A DNA stretch of 64,000 nucleotides. It comes from Sialis fuliginosa. Taxonomy: Eukaryota; Arthropoda; Insecta; Megaloptera; Sialidae. Positions 1 to 10,594 of the stretch are shown here, piece by piece. The stretch covers positions 3,846,501 to 3,910,500 of the forward strand of contig OY540822.1 in NCBI GenBank assembly GCA_961205875.1, in the 5' to 3' direction. A program made the position numbers and the translations under genes. The first letter of the stretch is position 1. Each line of letters opens with the position of its first letter. The notes under the pieces are model-generated. The model did not search any database and was not told the origin of the DNA. It saw nothing but the letters and a program-made list of their open reading frames with translations.

Positions 1-28
1 AAAATATTTCACTGTAATAGTTTTAATA

Positions 29-2070
29 GTCCAGCCAATGAAGCAGAAAAAACGGTCAAAATGGGAAATTTTCCGGAACAGAAATTTTATGGTTGATTCT
101 TATAGATTTTGAGCCGCTGAACACGAAAAAAATAACGCGCCTGCGTGAGAAGTGGGGCTTCACCCCCAAAAATGGGGTAAAAGGGTGAACATCGAGTTTT
201 TTTCCCGTTTTTTCGATTTATTTCAAAAACTAAATCGATGATGGGGTTATATTATGCTTGATATTTGTAGCTGATACTCAAATGAATCAATTGAGACCAG
301 ATAGATAAAATTTAATCAAAAAACACCCCTTCCAGAGGGTGAAAAAGCCGTAAATTTGTTAATTTTTGGTCCTAATCAGTAAAAATTGAATAACTCTGGG
401 GCACATAATCGCACAGACTCGTATATTGGCTTAAATTCTTTCTAAAGCTCCAAAAAACTGAGATCAACCATAATATTGCCAAATATGAATAGATTTACCA
501 ATGATATTAGCCAATATTTAAGGGTGAGTCACAAAATATTTTTTAAAATTTGTGTTGCACTAAAAACCAAGTAAAAAAATCAGGAATCAATATTTTTTTT
601 ACCAAATTGCACTTGTAGCTTCTATTTATACCAACGATCAAGATTGCATAAGAAAAAAAGTTTTTCATGTACATAAATGCATTTAAAATGCATATCTAAA
701 TGCATCAAACCGCATTTTGACGTAAAAAATTAAAAAAGGTATTTTCGAAAAATAAACGCTGAAAATTTATTAAATGTGCACATTTTTACCCATGGGTATA
801 TTGATTCATAACATCCTAACGCTTGTATGCTTACAATTATCAATCAATATAAAAATTCACAAAATGCATTTTTCGTAATAAAATGTAAGAAAACGTAATA
901 AATAGCTAAAGTTTACGACTGGTACATAAAAAAGCGATGAACTTTTTGATTGGAATATGCCACATTTAATGGTCATAGATTAAGTTAAAAAGAAGATTTT
1001 TAGATAGGAACCCATATGAAAATCCGTACAGGACACATAATGGTGGCTATCAAAGATGGCCCCCACCAATGTTATCAAATTGGCTGTATCTCAGGTCGTA
1101 GTTATCCGATTTCAATTTTCTTTTGTTTATCGTAAAGTTCTTATTGACAAGATTTTTTTGATACTATTTATTTTTCTCTAAGTGTTGAGGGTTCCCTACA
1201 ATTTTCGAAAATAATTTATTCAGCAATAAAGTTCGAAAAAGTGAAATTTTTAGATTTTCGAAAATTGTAGGGAGCCCTCGATGTTTAGAGAACAATAAAT
1301 ATTATCCAAAAAAATCTTCTTAATAATAACTTTATAATAAACAAAAGAAAATTGAAATCGGGTAACTAGGAGCTGAGATACAGCTAATTTGATAATACCG
1401 GTGAGGCCCACCTTTTAAATGCATTTTAAATGCATTTATGTGCATGAAAAACTTTTTTCTTATGCAATCTTGTTCGTTGGTATAAATAGAAGCTACAAGT
1501 GCAATTTGGTAAAAAAATATTGATTCCTGATTTTTTTACTTGGTTTTTAGTGCAACACAAATTTTAAAAAATATTTTGTGACTCACCCTTAAATATTGGC
1601 TAATATCATTGGTAAATCTATTCATATTTGGCAATATTATGGTTGATCTCAGTTCTTTGGAGCTTTAGGAAGAATTTAAGCCAATATACGAGTCTGTGCG
1701 ATTATGTGCCCCAGAGTTATTCAATTTTTACTGATTAGGACCAAAAATTAACAAATTTACGGCTTTTTCACCCTCTGGAAGGGGTGTTTTTTGATTAAAT
1801 TTTATCTAACTGGTCTCAATTGATTCATTTGAGTATCAGCTACAAATATCAAGCATAATATAACCCCATCATCGATTTAGTTTTTGAAATAAATCGAAAA
1901 AACGGGAAAAAACTCGATGTTCACCCTTTTACCCCATTTTTGGGGGTGAAGCCCCACTTCTCACGCAGGCGCGTTATTTTTTTCGTGTTCAGCGGCTCAA
2001 AATCTATAAGAATCAACCATAAAATTGCTGTTCCGGAAAATTTCCCATCAAATTGCTTCATTCACTGGAC
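29..2070. mobile_element. Long-arm foldback element A, TA-flanked
   Basis: The two ends are inverted copies of each other: roughly 29-696 reappears as its reverse complement at about 1420-2070, with small differences such as a changed stretch just inside the termini. The outer ends read GTCCAG...CTGGAC and are flanked by TA on both sides (27-28 and 2071-2072), the usual Tc1/mariner or pogo target duplication. No transposase is encoded, so this is a non-autonomous element. The central 700 bases contain a second inverted repeat at about 1056-1415. Arm symmetry is read directly from the sequence; superfamily assignment is inference from the TA flanks. Confidence 0.8.
1056..1415. repeat. Inverted repeat nested in the loop of foldback A
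   Basis: Two arms of about 140-150 bases, around 1060-1207 and 1258-1410, are reverse complements separated by a short A/T-rich loop. The left arm and its upstream sequence from about 900 recur, diverged, at 63655-64000, so this is a separate dispersed repeat inside element A. It has no coding potential that I can support. Confidence 0.7.
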
Positions 2071-2073
2071 TAT

Positions 2074-2384
2074 AAATGCTGATAAGTAAATAATTCTTGA
2101 ATTTGGCTGTGATAATCATTTATCATTATTACATTTACAGTAATGTTACTATTTACATGTACAAATCACCCTAACCTCACACGTACTCGGGTCTCAGCCT
2201 TCGGCTGCGATCCTCGTATACATCGTAATTTATGCCTTTACCATTAATTTTGATAATACCTTTAAGAAATTACCAAAAAATCATTGTGAATATCAATTTC
2301 CATATTTTTTTGCATACAACATATTCAAAGAATGCGTTGAAGTAATTTTCAAGACCACACTCCTGTCTTATTTATTATTTTTAT
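2074..2384. other. AT-rich spacer, nothing recognised
   Basis: This stretch between two foldback elements has no open frame, repeat or motif that I can name. Confidence 0.5.
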
Positions 2385-3640
2385 AAAGGACCCCGCACAA
2401 AAGCAATGGAAAAACACTCTCGGTGGATTTTGACCAAACCCACGGAAATAGATACTACATAATATAGTGATCAAAGTTGTCCATAGAACATGGGTCCGCA
2501 AACTCGATCTTCATGGTCATTTCAAGGTCATATTATCAAAAAACCATAAAAAAAAAAAATATATTCAGAGGTTTTCGGGGTCGCTGAGTCCGAATCCGAG
2601 GTCTACTTTTCTGTATCGAGTGAAGGGTCAAGGTCGATTCAAGGTCAAATAAACAAAAGGCCATTACAAAAATCTGAAAAAATGTGCAGATAGGTATTCG
2701 GGATCGCTAAATCCGAATCCGAGGTCTACTTTTCTGTATCGAGTGAAGGGTCAAGGTCGATTCAAGGTCAAATTAACAGAAAGCCATAAAAAATCTGCAA
2801 AAATGTACATGTAGGTTTTCTGAGTCGCTGAATCCGAATCCGAGATCTGCTGTTCTGTATCGAGTGAAAGACAAAGTTATTTCAAGGTCAAATAAACACA
2901 AGGCCATTACAAAAATCTGAAAAATGTACAGGTAGGTTTTCGGGTCGCCGAACCCGAATCCGAGGTCCGCATTTCTGTATCGAGTCAAGGTCAACGTAGT
3001 TTTAAGGTCAAATTAACAAAAGGATGTGACTAGATACAAAAAAAAACGGACCTCGGATTTGAATTCAGTGATACCGAAAACCTATTTATTAAAACTATTT
3101 TACTTTTTTAATCCTTTTGTTAATTTTACCTTAAAACTACCTTGACCTTGACTCGATACAGAAAAGCAGACCTAAGATTCGGATTCAGTCATCCCGAATA
3201 CCTACCTGCACATTTTTTCAGAATTTCGTAATGGCTTCTTGTTTATTTGACCTTGAATCGACCTTGACCCTTCACTCGATACAGAAAAGCAGACCTCGGA
3301 TTCGGATTTAGCGATCCCGAATACCTATCTGCACATTTTTTCAGATTTTTGTAATGGCCTTTTGTTTATTTGACCTTGAATCGACCTTGACCCTACACTC
3401 GATACAGAAAAGTAGACCTCGGATTCGGATTCAGCGACCCCGAAAACCTCTGAATATATATTTTTTAGATTTTTTTGATGGTTTTTTGATAATATGACCT
3501 TGAAATGGCCATGAAGATCGAGTTTGCGGACCCATGTTCTATGGACAACTTTGATCACTATATTATGTAGTATCTATTTCCGTAGGTTTGGTCAAAATCC
3601 ACCGAGAGTGTTTTTCCATTGCTTTTGTGCGGGGTCCTTT
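2385..3640. mobile_element. Foldback element B with internal repeated modules
   Basis: The ends AAAGGACCCCGCAC (2385) and its reverse complement (ending 3640) start inverted arms of about 175 bases with high identity. Between them an approximately 120-base module repeats several times, first in one orientation (about 2560-3000) and then inverted (about 3110-3470). Each module carries 'tcaaggtcgattcaaggtc', a CCGAATCCGAGGTC-type block and 'tctgtatcgagt'. Short open frames across it are only translations of the module. No clear target duplication is visible, so the exact ends are less certain than for element A. Confidence 0.7.
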
Positions 3641-5290
3641 CGTAATATATAAAAAACATATATTTTCTTACGACGGTTACAGCAGTTATTGCCATTTGTA
3701 GAACAACTAATTTGACAATCTTAATTTAGTTGCATTTGTTTCCAAGGCAACATGAATTAATGACGTATTAATTAGTATTTAAAATTCAAATTTTAAGTGT
3801 GTTTTTCACCCCTTTAATGGCTGTTTGGGCACGTATAAATAATAAATGTCCCTTAGATTCAATTGAACTGCAAATGTACCAAATCTTATCAAAATTAGTG
3901 AGATAATTACTTGCAATGTTCACTCTTTAGACGAAAATAGTTACAAAATTTCGAATATTTCTAAAACCCCTAATCCGATTAGCATCAAAATCAATAGGTC
4001 TGGAGTACTCACTGAGACAAACATTTTCCCCAAAAATAATTCAGATCGGTACATTTTTACAGTAGTTATCGTGAACGAAAAAAAATCTACATCCTGACAC
4101 ACAGACACACGCACAGCCCTCATGCGGAAATTAACTTTTCTTTACGTTTTGAAGTTAGTACAATCAGAATTTGTCATTTTCTCGGACACGATTTTTCGAT
4201 GGTATTACAATACTTCCATTTCTTTCAGAGCATGGAAGTAAAAATGTACTATATATATTGTTTGCGCCACTATATGTATATTTATAAGTGACGCGCTATT
4301 TTCCGTCTGGACATGTTTTAGTTTGTGTGATTTTACATGTTTCAGATTCATTCATTCGGTAAAACTCCGTCATTAGAGATGTATATATCTATTGAACGTT
4401 TTTGTTTTTGAGTCCGACCCGTGTAATCGTTATTTTTAACATTATCATTAGTTTTTCTAAAGGGTCGTTAAATATAAAGTATACTTGTATTATTATATGT
4501 GACAGAGTGATTTCTGACTTTATTTTGGTGACAGAATTAGATATTTTTTTGTGCTATAGTGCAATATTTATTGCATCTATATATTGTACGTGTGTGAGTT
4601 CATAGCTTTATTAAATTTCGGTGTGTGCTGAGAATCTAGAGGAAATTAGGACCTGCTCCATAGATTGGTGATTGCCATTTCCACGGCAAAAGGTATCCTT
4701 TTTAAACTAAATCTTAAAACCTATATGCTGTTGGGAGGAACGTTGCAGTCAGGATCTCAAGGTAGGAACTATTTCTCTCTAATAAAGTATAGATCGATCG
4801 ATTCATCGCGATCCTGGGATATACAGTCAAATGCTCATTTTGGGTATACATATAAAATAAATATTGGGAAGTGTTAAAAGGGTTTCCAAAAATTGAACCA
4901 GCGAAAAATCGCGGAAGCCCCTACATATATCGACCGTAAAGAATTTCAGGAAAATATTTTCAACCCCCTAAAACCCCTCCTTGGGAGGTAGTTTGAGGGG
5001 TACATGCCCGTTTCTCAGCAAAAACAAATGGAACGGTATATCCAAAAGTACATAATTTTAAAGATCATAAAAAAGTAAGAAACTTTTGTAAAAAAAAAAT
5101 TTCATACATTCAATTGTTTAGAAAATATAGCGACTTGTTCCCAAATGTTAGGATTTTACTAAAATTGTTCTAGTTTCGTTAAATGTTGTATCTGTATATA
5201 TATTTTATTTAATAAAATACTTGTAGGTACTTTGTATTATTTATTAAGAAATCCACTTTTTATCAGTCATATTAACAATTTACTATTATT
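3641..5290. other. Gene-poor AT-rich DNA with repeat fragments
   Basis: I find no supported gene here. About 3735-3800 ('aaggcaacatgaatt' and following) is shared with the loop of the foldback near 50660-50740, so it is a dispersed repeat fragment. A short run of CACA/GACA-type simple sequence lies near 4095-4115. The rest has only short open frames typical of AT-rich noncoding DNA. Confidence 0.5.
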
Positions 5291-5300
5291 CATAAATTAT

Positions 5301-6329
5301 TCATTCACGATTGTACTGCCACGCAACAGCTCCTTCTCCAGTGAAAAAATCGCAAAATTCTTCTCTAATATCTACAGCTGATCGACTACTCTTATTGTTA
5401 CTACGAACACTCACTTCTCGGAGTGTAGAATTATCTATTTCCTGCCTCCAGTGTCCTGGAATAAAACTATTTGGCCCGTATCGATCAACCATGTTTGGTG
5501 CAATGTAGTCGTTAGTATTATCACTTTTCCTAAGCCAATTATGGAGACATATGATGGCTTGGATCATGCTAATTGCGTTGTCACATTAGCTTCAATAGGT
5601 TTTTTCAAAATTCTCCACTGACTCACTAATAATCCAAAAGAGTTTTCTATTGTTCTTCGAGCACGGCTGAGACGGTAATTGAAAATGCTTCGATCTTGGT
5701 TAAGACCTCCTCTTCCAGGATACGGGCGAAGCAAATAATCCGTTAATTGAAAAGCTTCATCACCAACCAAAACATATGGTAATGGTATTCCATCAACAGT
5801 CAGTGGTTGTGGTTTCGGTAAATTAATTTTTTTATCATGAAATTTCTGTCCCATTAATGAATCTTTAAAAATTCCACCGTCGCTGCGTCGGCCATATGCA
5901 CCAATATCGATAAATGTAAATAAGTAATTGACATCGCAGATTCCCAATAATACGATGCTATGACTATTTTTATAATTGTAATATGCGGAACCAGCATTAT
6001 CGGAACACTGTAATAAATTGTATTATTACGTGGTGCTATTCATTACTCATTTGAACTTTTAATATTTGTACATACCTGAATTACTACATGTTTCCCATCA
6101 ATAGCGCCTATATATTGCTTCGTAAAATCCATGACTGCGCCGTAAGTTATATGTATAATGGATGAACCCAACAACTCCTTTTTTTGAAAGTTCTCTCATT
6201 CTGTCTGGATATTTCGCCGATTGGAAGAACCGCCAAAACTCTTTTTCGGGACGTTCTTTTTCTTTTTAGTTTGTCAATAAATTGTTGACATTGACTAACC
6301 CATGCCTGGTACTTGTAAATATCAGACAT
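5301..6329 (-). pseudogene. PIF/Harbinger transposase, frameshifted, with a 68-bp intron
   Basis: Read on the minus strand this is a HARBI1-like nuclease that cuts and joins DNA for PIF/Harbinger elements. The DDE catalytic residues are all visible: D in GAIDGKHV (about 6090), D in LVGDEAF (about 5760) and E in RRTIENSFG (about 5645). An intron with GT and AG ends fits at 6008-6075 and joins KHVVIQ to the following SAYYNYKNSHS block. A one-base frameshift near 5565 separates the catalytic part from the C-terminal IICLHNWLR block (5301-5567). The N-terminal piece (6147-6329, ending KRSCWVHPL) is in another frame and joins directly to the catalytic region, so roughly 100 or more codons normally between them are missing. 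It is therefore inactive. The neighbouring gypsy fragment is on the opposite strand and unrelated. Confidence 0.85.
6008..6075 (-). other. Predicted intron of the Harbinger transposase
   Basis: On the minus strand the stretch starts GTATGTAC after a CAG exon end and finishes with TTACAG. Removing these 68 bases joins two Harbinger-conserved blocks in frame, which is good evidence for a spliceosomal intron and for a eukaryotic host. Confidence 0.75.
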
Positions 6330-6479
6330 CTTGTATATTTCTCTAAATATCTTTTACTGTGATCAAACGAAATCAACTAAATGTGATACTGTCTGCAATG
6401 TCAGACAGAATTTGACAGCTAGCATCAAAATAGGCCTCGTGACAGGATTTGACGCTATCGTCAAGCGTCACATGGAAAG

Positions 6480-7214
6480 GCACCCTAATGGTGGTAAAAT
6501 CAATCCGATTGGATTATGTAAGTTCAATATTTATTTTAATAATCAAAATAAAATTATAGATAAAACGGGAGACCACTAGGTAGAAATTTTATGCATGCTT
6601 TTGATTTAGTAGTGCAGTCAAATGAACTACACTATATTAAGGGTGAAAATGATCTGGAAAATTTTATAGTAGAATTCGGGGATGTCTTCCGGGAGGAATT
6701 AGTAGCGTTTAAACCGTTTAAAGTTTCTTTAAAATTGAAAGAAGACGCAGTGCCAAAATTTTGTAAACCAAGACCTGTACCATTAACTATAAAAAAGAAT
6801 GTCGACAAATTAGTTAAAATGGGGGTTTTAGTACCTGTTCAATGTAGTGAGTGGGGGATACCGATAGTCTCCATATTAAAAAAGAATGGGGAGGTGCGTT
6901 TCTGCGGCGATTTTAAGATAACCGTACATAAAAATGTTGTTGTTGAGCAGTATCTATTGCCGCGCATTGAAGACTTGTTTGCGGAATTACATGATGGAAA
7001 AGAATTTTCTAAAATAGATCTTTCAATGGCGTATCAGCAGTTCATTTTGACGGAGGAATCCAGCCAAATTACATGTGTGTCAACCACAAAGGGGCTATTT
7101 CGATATACGCGACTAGTTTACGGGTTAGCCTCTGCACCGGTTATTTTCCAAAGAACTATGGATGCATTATTCACGATATTTAATTTCTGCAAAATATCAA
7201 AAGTTACATATTGA
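6480..7214 (+). pseudogene. gypsy-type LTR retrotransposon pol fragment (reverse transcriptase N-terminal half)
   Basis: The open frame from about 6591 carries gypsy reverse-transcriptase landmarks in order: a KPRPVP block, 'KLVKMGVL.P', 'WGIPIVSILKKNGEVRFCGDFK', the LPRIEDLFAEL block, SKIDLSMAYQQ (with the first catalytic Asp) and LVYGLASAPVIFQRTMD. It stops at 7214, before the YxDD catalytic loop, and has no RNase H or integrase, so it is a truncated copy. A short upstream piece from about 6480 in another frame looks like the preceding protease/linker region. No LTR is visible beside it. It is independent of the larger gypsy element at 53.8-59.8 kb. Confidence 0.85.
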
Positions 7215-7345
7215 ACGTTTACGTATTGTTTTATAACGATTATTGCAAATTCAATTGAGTATCTAGGACACCGGATTGATAAAGAGAGTTTGCATACTTG
7301 ATGTTTAAAATCTACAGGAAAAACGGAGAAACTGTGGTTTCTTAG

Positions 7346-7507
7346 TCACTTAAACTAAAAATATACACCTTAACCACAACAAAACAATGTCACTCGACAC
7401 GTGTTTCGACTTCACAAGAAGTCCTCATCAGGAGCCTAACAGTTCCAGACACGTGTCGAGTGACATTGTTTTATTGGGGTTAAGGTGTATATTTTTAGTT
7501 TAAGTGA
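7346..7507. repeat. 59-bp inverted repeat enclosing a ribozyme-like core
   Basis: Arms 7346-7404 and 7449-7507 are almost perfect reverse complements, differing at a couple of positions, and enclose 44 bases. Transcribed RNA from either strand could form a hairpin stem of over 50 base pairs. Confidence 0.8.
7395..7458 (-). ncRNA. Hammerhead-ribozyme-like motif, Penelope-type
   Basis: On the minus strand the conserved hammerhead boxes appear in the right order: CTGATGA (7425-7431), a 6-bp stem II (GACTTC/GAAGTC with a TTGT loop), then GAAA, then ACACGTGTCG pairing with CGACACGTGT upstream as stem III, followed by C at the expected cleavage position. Such motifs are established in Penelope-like retroelement terminal repeats. 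Two deviations are visible: one extra G next to stem II, and stem I pairs only as GGAAC/GCTCC with a mismatch and misregister. It may therefore be a decayed or inactive copy. The long flanking inverted repeat would extend stem III to more than 50 bp. Confidence 0.4.
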
Positions 7508-7700
7508 TGTTTAAAATGTTTATATTTATTAAAATTCGTTGCTTATTTTGTTAATGTATTGGGTCATTCATTAAGTTCTGCGGTTTTTTTAATAGATGGC
7601 TTTTGTCCGTTGAAAAAAATAGCATGCATAGCCCGAACCACGAGTTGCCGCATACCCCTTGACAGGTTAGATAACGCTTGACATTTCGCCTGAAACTTTG
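7508..7700. other. Spacer before the LINE ORF1 remnant
   Basis: No feature is recognised in this short stretch. It probably holds the 5' part of the decayed LINE that begins coding at about 7704. Confidence 0.3.
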
Positions 7701-7703
7701 GCT

Positions 7704-8107
7704 ATGCCCAATTTATACAAGGATATAGTGAGAGATAACTCCCTCTCTGAGAAAATTGATGATCTCGCTACTAAGGTGGCAACCCTCTCTGGCAAAAATG
7801 ATAGCGGGCTCCTGTCGAAGGTGTGAACGCTCCTAACAAAACCTACGCCGACGCGATCGCTACCAGACCAACTGCCCTTCGGCTCAACGTGCCTAGCAAA
7901 CACACTATAAGAGGCAGCAAGACGTGATCAAGCCTGCAGAAGGATCAACGTGCAAGACCAGTGATGATACCAAGAGGGCAATATTCAAAAGTGTCTCACC
8001 AACAGCTCTGGGCCTTAAACTTGATAGAGTTGTGCGCACTAATGAAGGCGCTGTTATACTAGAGTCGAACTCTGATGATATCAAGAAGCTGGTTGACAAC
8101 TCAGCTC
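7704..8107 (+). pseudogene. R1-like LINE ORF1 (gag-like) remnant, 5' part
   Basis: From the ATG at 7704 the frame gives a coiled-coil-like start (MPNLYKDIVRDN...KIDDLATKVATL). It shifts frame near 7830 and continues as KTYADAIATRP, then as TKRAIFKSVSPTALGLKLDRV and VILESNSDDIKKLVDNSAL. This pattern (an Asp/Ser-rich start, a YADAI block, then a 'V.P..LGLK..RV' RNA-binding-like domain) is typical of ORF1 proteins of R1-clade LINEs. Such proteins bind the element RNA during retrotransposition. The reading frame is broken off at 8107 by the piggyBac insertion and resumes at 11261. Confidence 0.65.
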
Positions 8108-8111
8108 TTAA
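8108..8111. other. TTAA target site, left copy
   Basis: TTAA lies directly outside the left piggyBac terminus and is matched by TTAA at 11257-11260. It is the standard piggyBac target duplication. Confidence 0.9.
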
Positions 8112-8928
8112 CCTTTTCGCTCCGGGACTGGTCCTTATATGGACCAACAAGAAAAGCGAACGTAATAGATGTTTATAAGGTCAATTTAATGCACTAAATT
8201 TAGGAAAAACATTGATAAAATCCTGGTTACATCTTTGACCTTCAAAATTAACTTTGAAGGTCAAACAATGAAAATGCGTATTTGCGCTTGAAAATTGGTA
8301 CACCTACGTTTTATGAGTCGCTGAATACGATAAAATTAGTAAAAAATTCTAGTGACTTCTTTGACCCTGAACTTTGAAGGTCAAAGTAAGAAAGGGCGTA
8401 TTTGCGCTAAAAAACTTGAAAATTGGTGTACCTAGATTTTATTTATCATAGTAAATAAGAATATTAGTAAATAAGTCTAACTACCTCACCGACTTTGAAG
8501 TTTGAAGATCAGTGCGGGCAAACAATTATTTTATCTGAAAATCAATAAACAAACGTTTTTGGTACGCTGAGGTGACACTAGCTCTATCAAGATCGTCTTG
8601 TGATCTTTGTTTAGTAAGTTCAGAGTATAAGTACTGAATGATAATATATGTATCTATATGTTTTTCATTGTGTAGTATATAGAAGTAATAGCTATGTCAA
8701 TGTCAATTTTTTTACATTGGTAATTCTATAAAAACATTTCTCTGTGCACTTGTTGAAAAAACTGATTTTATAGGTGAACTCCAGGTAAAAGTAGCAGAAA
8801 ATTGTCATTTTTTGTAGCATCTGACAACGAGATAGTATACGTATATATTCTAATTAGTATAGTAGTTGTTCGTTATTGTTATTACATTTTGCTATTCAAG
8901 AAGTGTTCCATCACTTGTCTTTGAGATA

Positions 8929-10500
8929 ATGGCTGACGACGAAGCTTGGACAAGCGGCGAATCTGAGCCAGAGGAAAGAGACCCCGACGATGAAGAAACA
9001 TGTATTGATTTAGAATATTCAGAAGATGTGGAGTATGTCGAAAATCAAATTTCTGAAGACTCGTGGTTTTTTCCATCAATAAAGGATTTCAACGGTACCT
9101 CCAAAATCAATCAAAACATCAATGAAGCAGGTAATACACCTATAGACTTCTTCAATTATTTTTTCGACTCCTCACTGATTAAAATGATTATTGATGAAAC
9201 TAATCGTTATCATTTTCAAAATCCTGAAATTCAAAGTGACCATATGAAGCCTTGGACTCCCCTCACAAAAGAAGACTTCGAAATTTTTCTTGGCCTTTCA
9301 ATTCTCATGGGACACGTTCGGAAAGGTGAATTGCATAGTTATTGGTCGACTGATCAATTAGTACAAACTCCAATTTTTCGTCAGATGATGTCTCGCGACA
9401 GATACTTGCAGATTTTGCGTTACATTCATTTTCACGACAATGAAAATACGACATCGGATATTGCAGGCCATACTTTAGCGAAAATTAAGCCAGTAATAGA
9501 TTTTCTTCAATCTAAATTTTCAGCAGCTCTCACTCCAGGGAAAAAAGTCTGTATTGATGAAAGTCTATTACTTTGGAAAGGGCGGCTTAGATTCAAACAG
9601 TATATACCTTTGAAGCGAAATCGGTTTGGCATCAAGCTGTTTGAGCTAGTTGACTGTGAAACGGGATTCATTGTAAACTTTATTGTGTATACAGGAGCAG
9701 ACACTGACTATAGAAAGTTCGGATTAGGTGTTACTGGAGATATTGTCGCCCACTTCTTAGAACCGTACCATCGTCAGGGGCGCGTTATGTATGTTGACAA
9801 TTGGTACACATCTCCTGCCTTGGCAGAATTTTTGCATGACCGAGATACTGGTCTGTGTGGGACAGTTAAAGCAAATAGAAAGGGAATGCCGAAACTGGAA
9901 AATAAGTTATCACGAGGAGAAATACAAGTTGCTCACACTGACGTCTGGATGGCAATGAAATGGGAGGATAAAAAAAGTGTGCGTATGTTGTCAACTGTGC
10001 ACGAGGTTGATTTTTGTCCAACTGGAAAGAAACGTCGTGACACAGATGAGGATATCATGAAACCAACGTGTATCCATGACTATAACCAAAATATGGGAGG
10101 TGTAGACAACGTAGACAGACAAATATCCATCACTGAAACTGTACGAAAAACAATGAAATGGTACCGCAAACTATTTTTTCACCTAGTGGATTTGTGCCTC
10201 TCAAACGCTCACGCCATGTATAAAATGAGAAATGCAGGACCTGCTCCATTTCCACAGTTTCGATTAGAGGTTGTCAGGGCTTTGTTGAAGTGTGTTCCTG
10301 AATGCATCCCTCGAAACGTTAGTCACCCTAATCGATTGATTGGACGTCATTTTCCGAAGGACAGTACACGACGAAGATGCCATTTATGCAGTTTGCGAAA
10401 GATAACGCGAAGAACCTCGTACATTTGTTCCACGTGTGATATTCCTCTGTGCGTAACTCCATGCTTTGAAGAGTACCACACACAACAGACACTAACATAA
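8929..10500 (+). CDS. piggyBac transposase, intact
   Basis: This is a DDD transposase of 523 codons that catalyses cut-and-paste movement at TTAA sites in the nucleus. I chose the ATG at 8929 (MADDEAWTSGESEPEERD); an upstream open stretch has no ATG. The order is: an acidic N-terminus (residues 1-50), the DDE_Tnp_1_7 region (about 70-440) and a C-terminal Cys-rich domain (CHLCSLRK...YICSTCD...CVTPC) that binds the element ends in this family. The three catalytic aspartates are visible at about D210 (KVCIDESLL), D290 (MYVDNWYTS) and D393 (MGGVDNVDRQ). Their spacing is close to that of the canonical enzyme (268/346/447). There are no stops or frameshifts. Two AATAAA signals follow at 10538 and 10577. 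It is the best candidate in the window for a functional protein. Transcription and activity are not shown by sequence. Confidence 0.93.
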   Translation: MADDEAWTSGESEPEERDPDDEETCIDLEYSEDVEYVENQISEDSWFFPSIKDFNGTSKINQNINEAGNTPIDFFNYFFDSSLIKMIIDETNRYHFQNPEIQSDHMKPWTPLTKEDFEIFLGLSILMGHVRKGELHSYWSTDQLVQTPIFRQMMSRDRYLQILRYIHFHDNENTTSDIAGHTLAKIKPVIDFLQSKFSAALTPGKKVCIDESLLLWKGRLRFKQYIPLKRNRFGIKLFELVDCETGFIVNFIVYTGADTDYRKFGLGVTGDIVAHFLEPYHRQGRVMYVDNWYTSPALAEFLHDRDTGLCGTVKANRKGMPKLENKLSRGEIQVAHTDVWMAMKWEDKKSVRMLSTVHEVDFCPTGKKRRDTDEDIMKPTCIHDYNQNMGGVDNVDRQISITETVRKTMKWYRKLFFHLVDLCLSNAHAMYKMRNAGPAPFPQFRLEVVRALLKCVPECIPRNVSHPNRLIGRHFPKDSTRRRCHLCSLRKITRRTSYICSTCDIPLCVTPCFEEYHTQQTLT

Positions 10501-10516
10501 TGTCTAATTGTGTGAC

Positions 10517-10594
10517 GTGAGAGGCAAGGGGACTCACAATAAACAAGCACCCCAAGTGAGAGGCAAGGGGACTCACAATAAACAAGCACCCCAA
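10517..10594 (+). repeat. 39-bp tandem duplication carrying the poly(A) signal
   Basis: Two identical 39-base units (10517-10555 and 10556-10594) lie 16 bases after the transposase stop. Each contains AATAAA, so the likely polyadenylation signal of the piggyBac gene is doubled. Confidence 0.9.

Noticed and set aside
2467-3558. Short frames with repeated motifs near both ends of foldback B
   Set aside because: They translate the internal module in both orientations; low-complexity and palindrome-derived.
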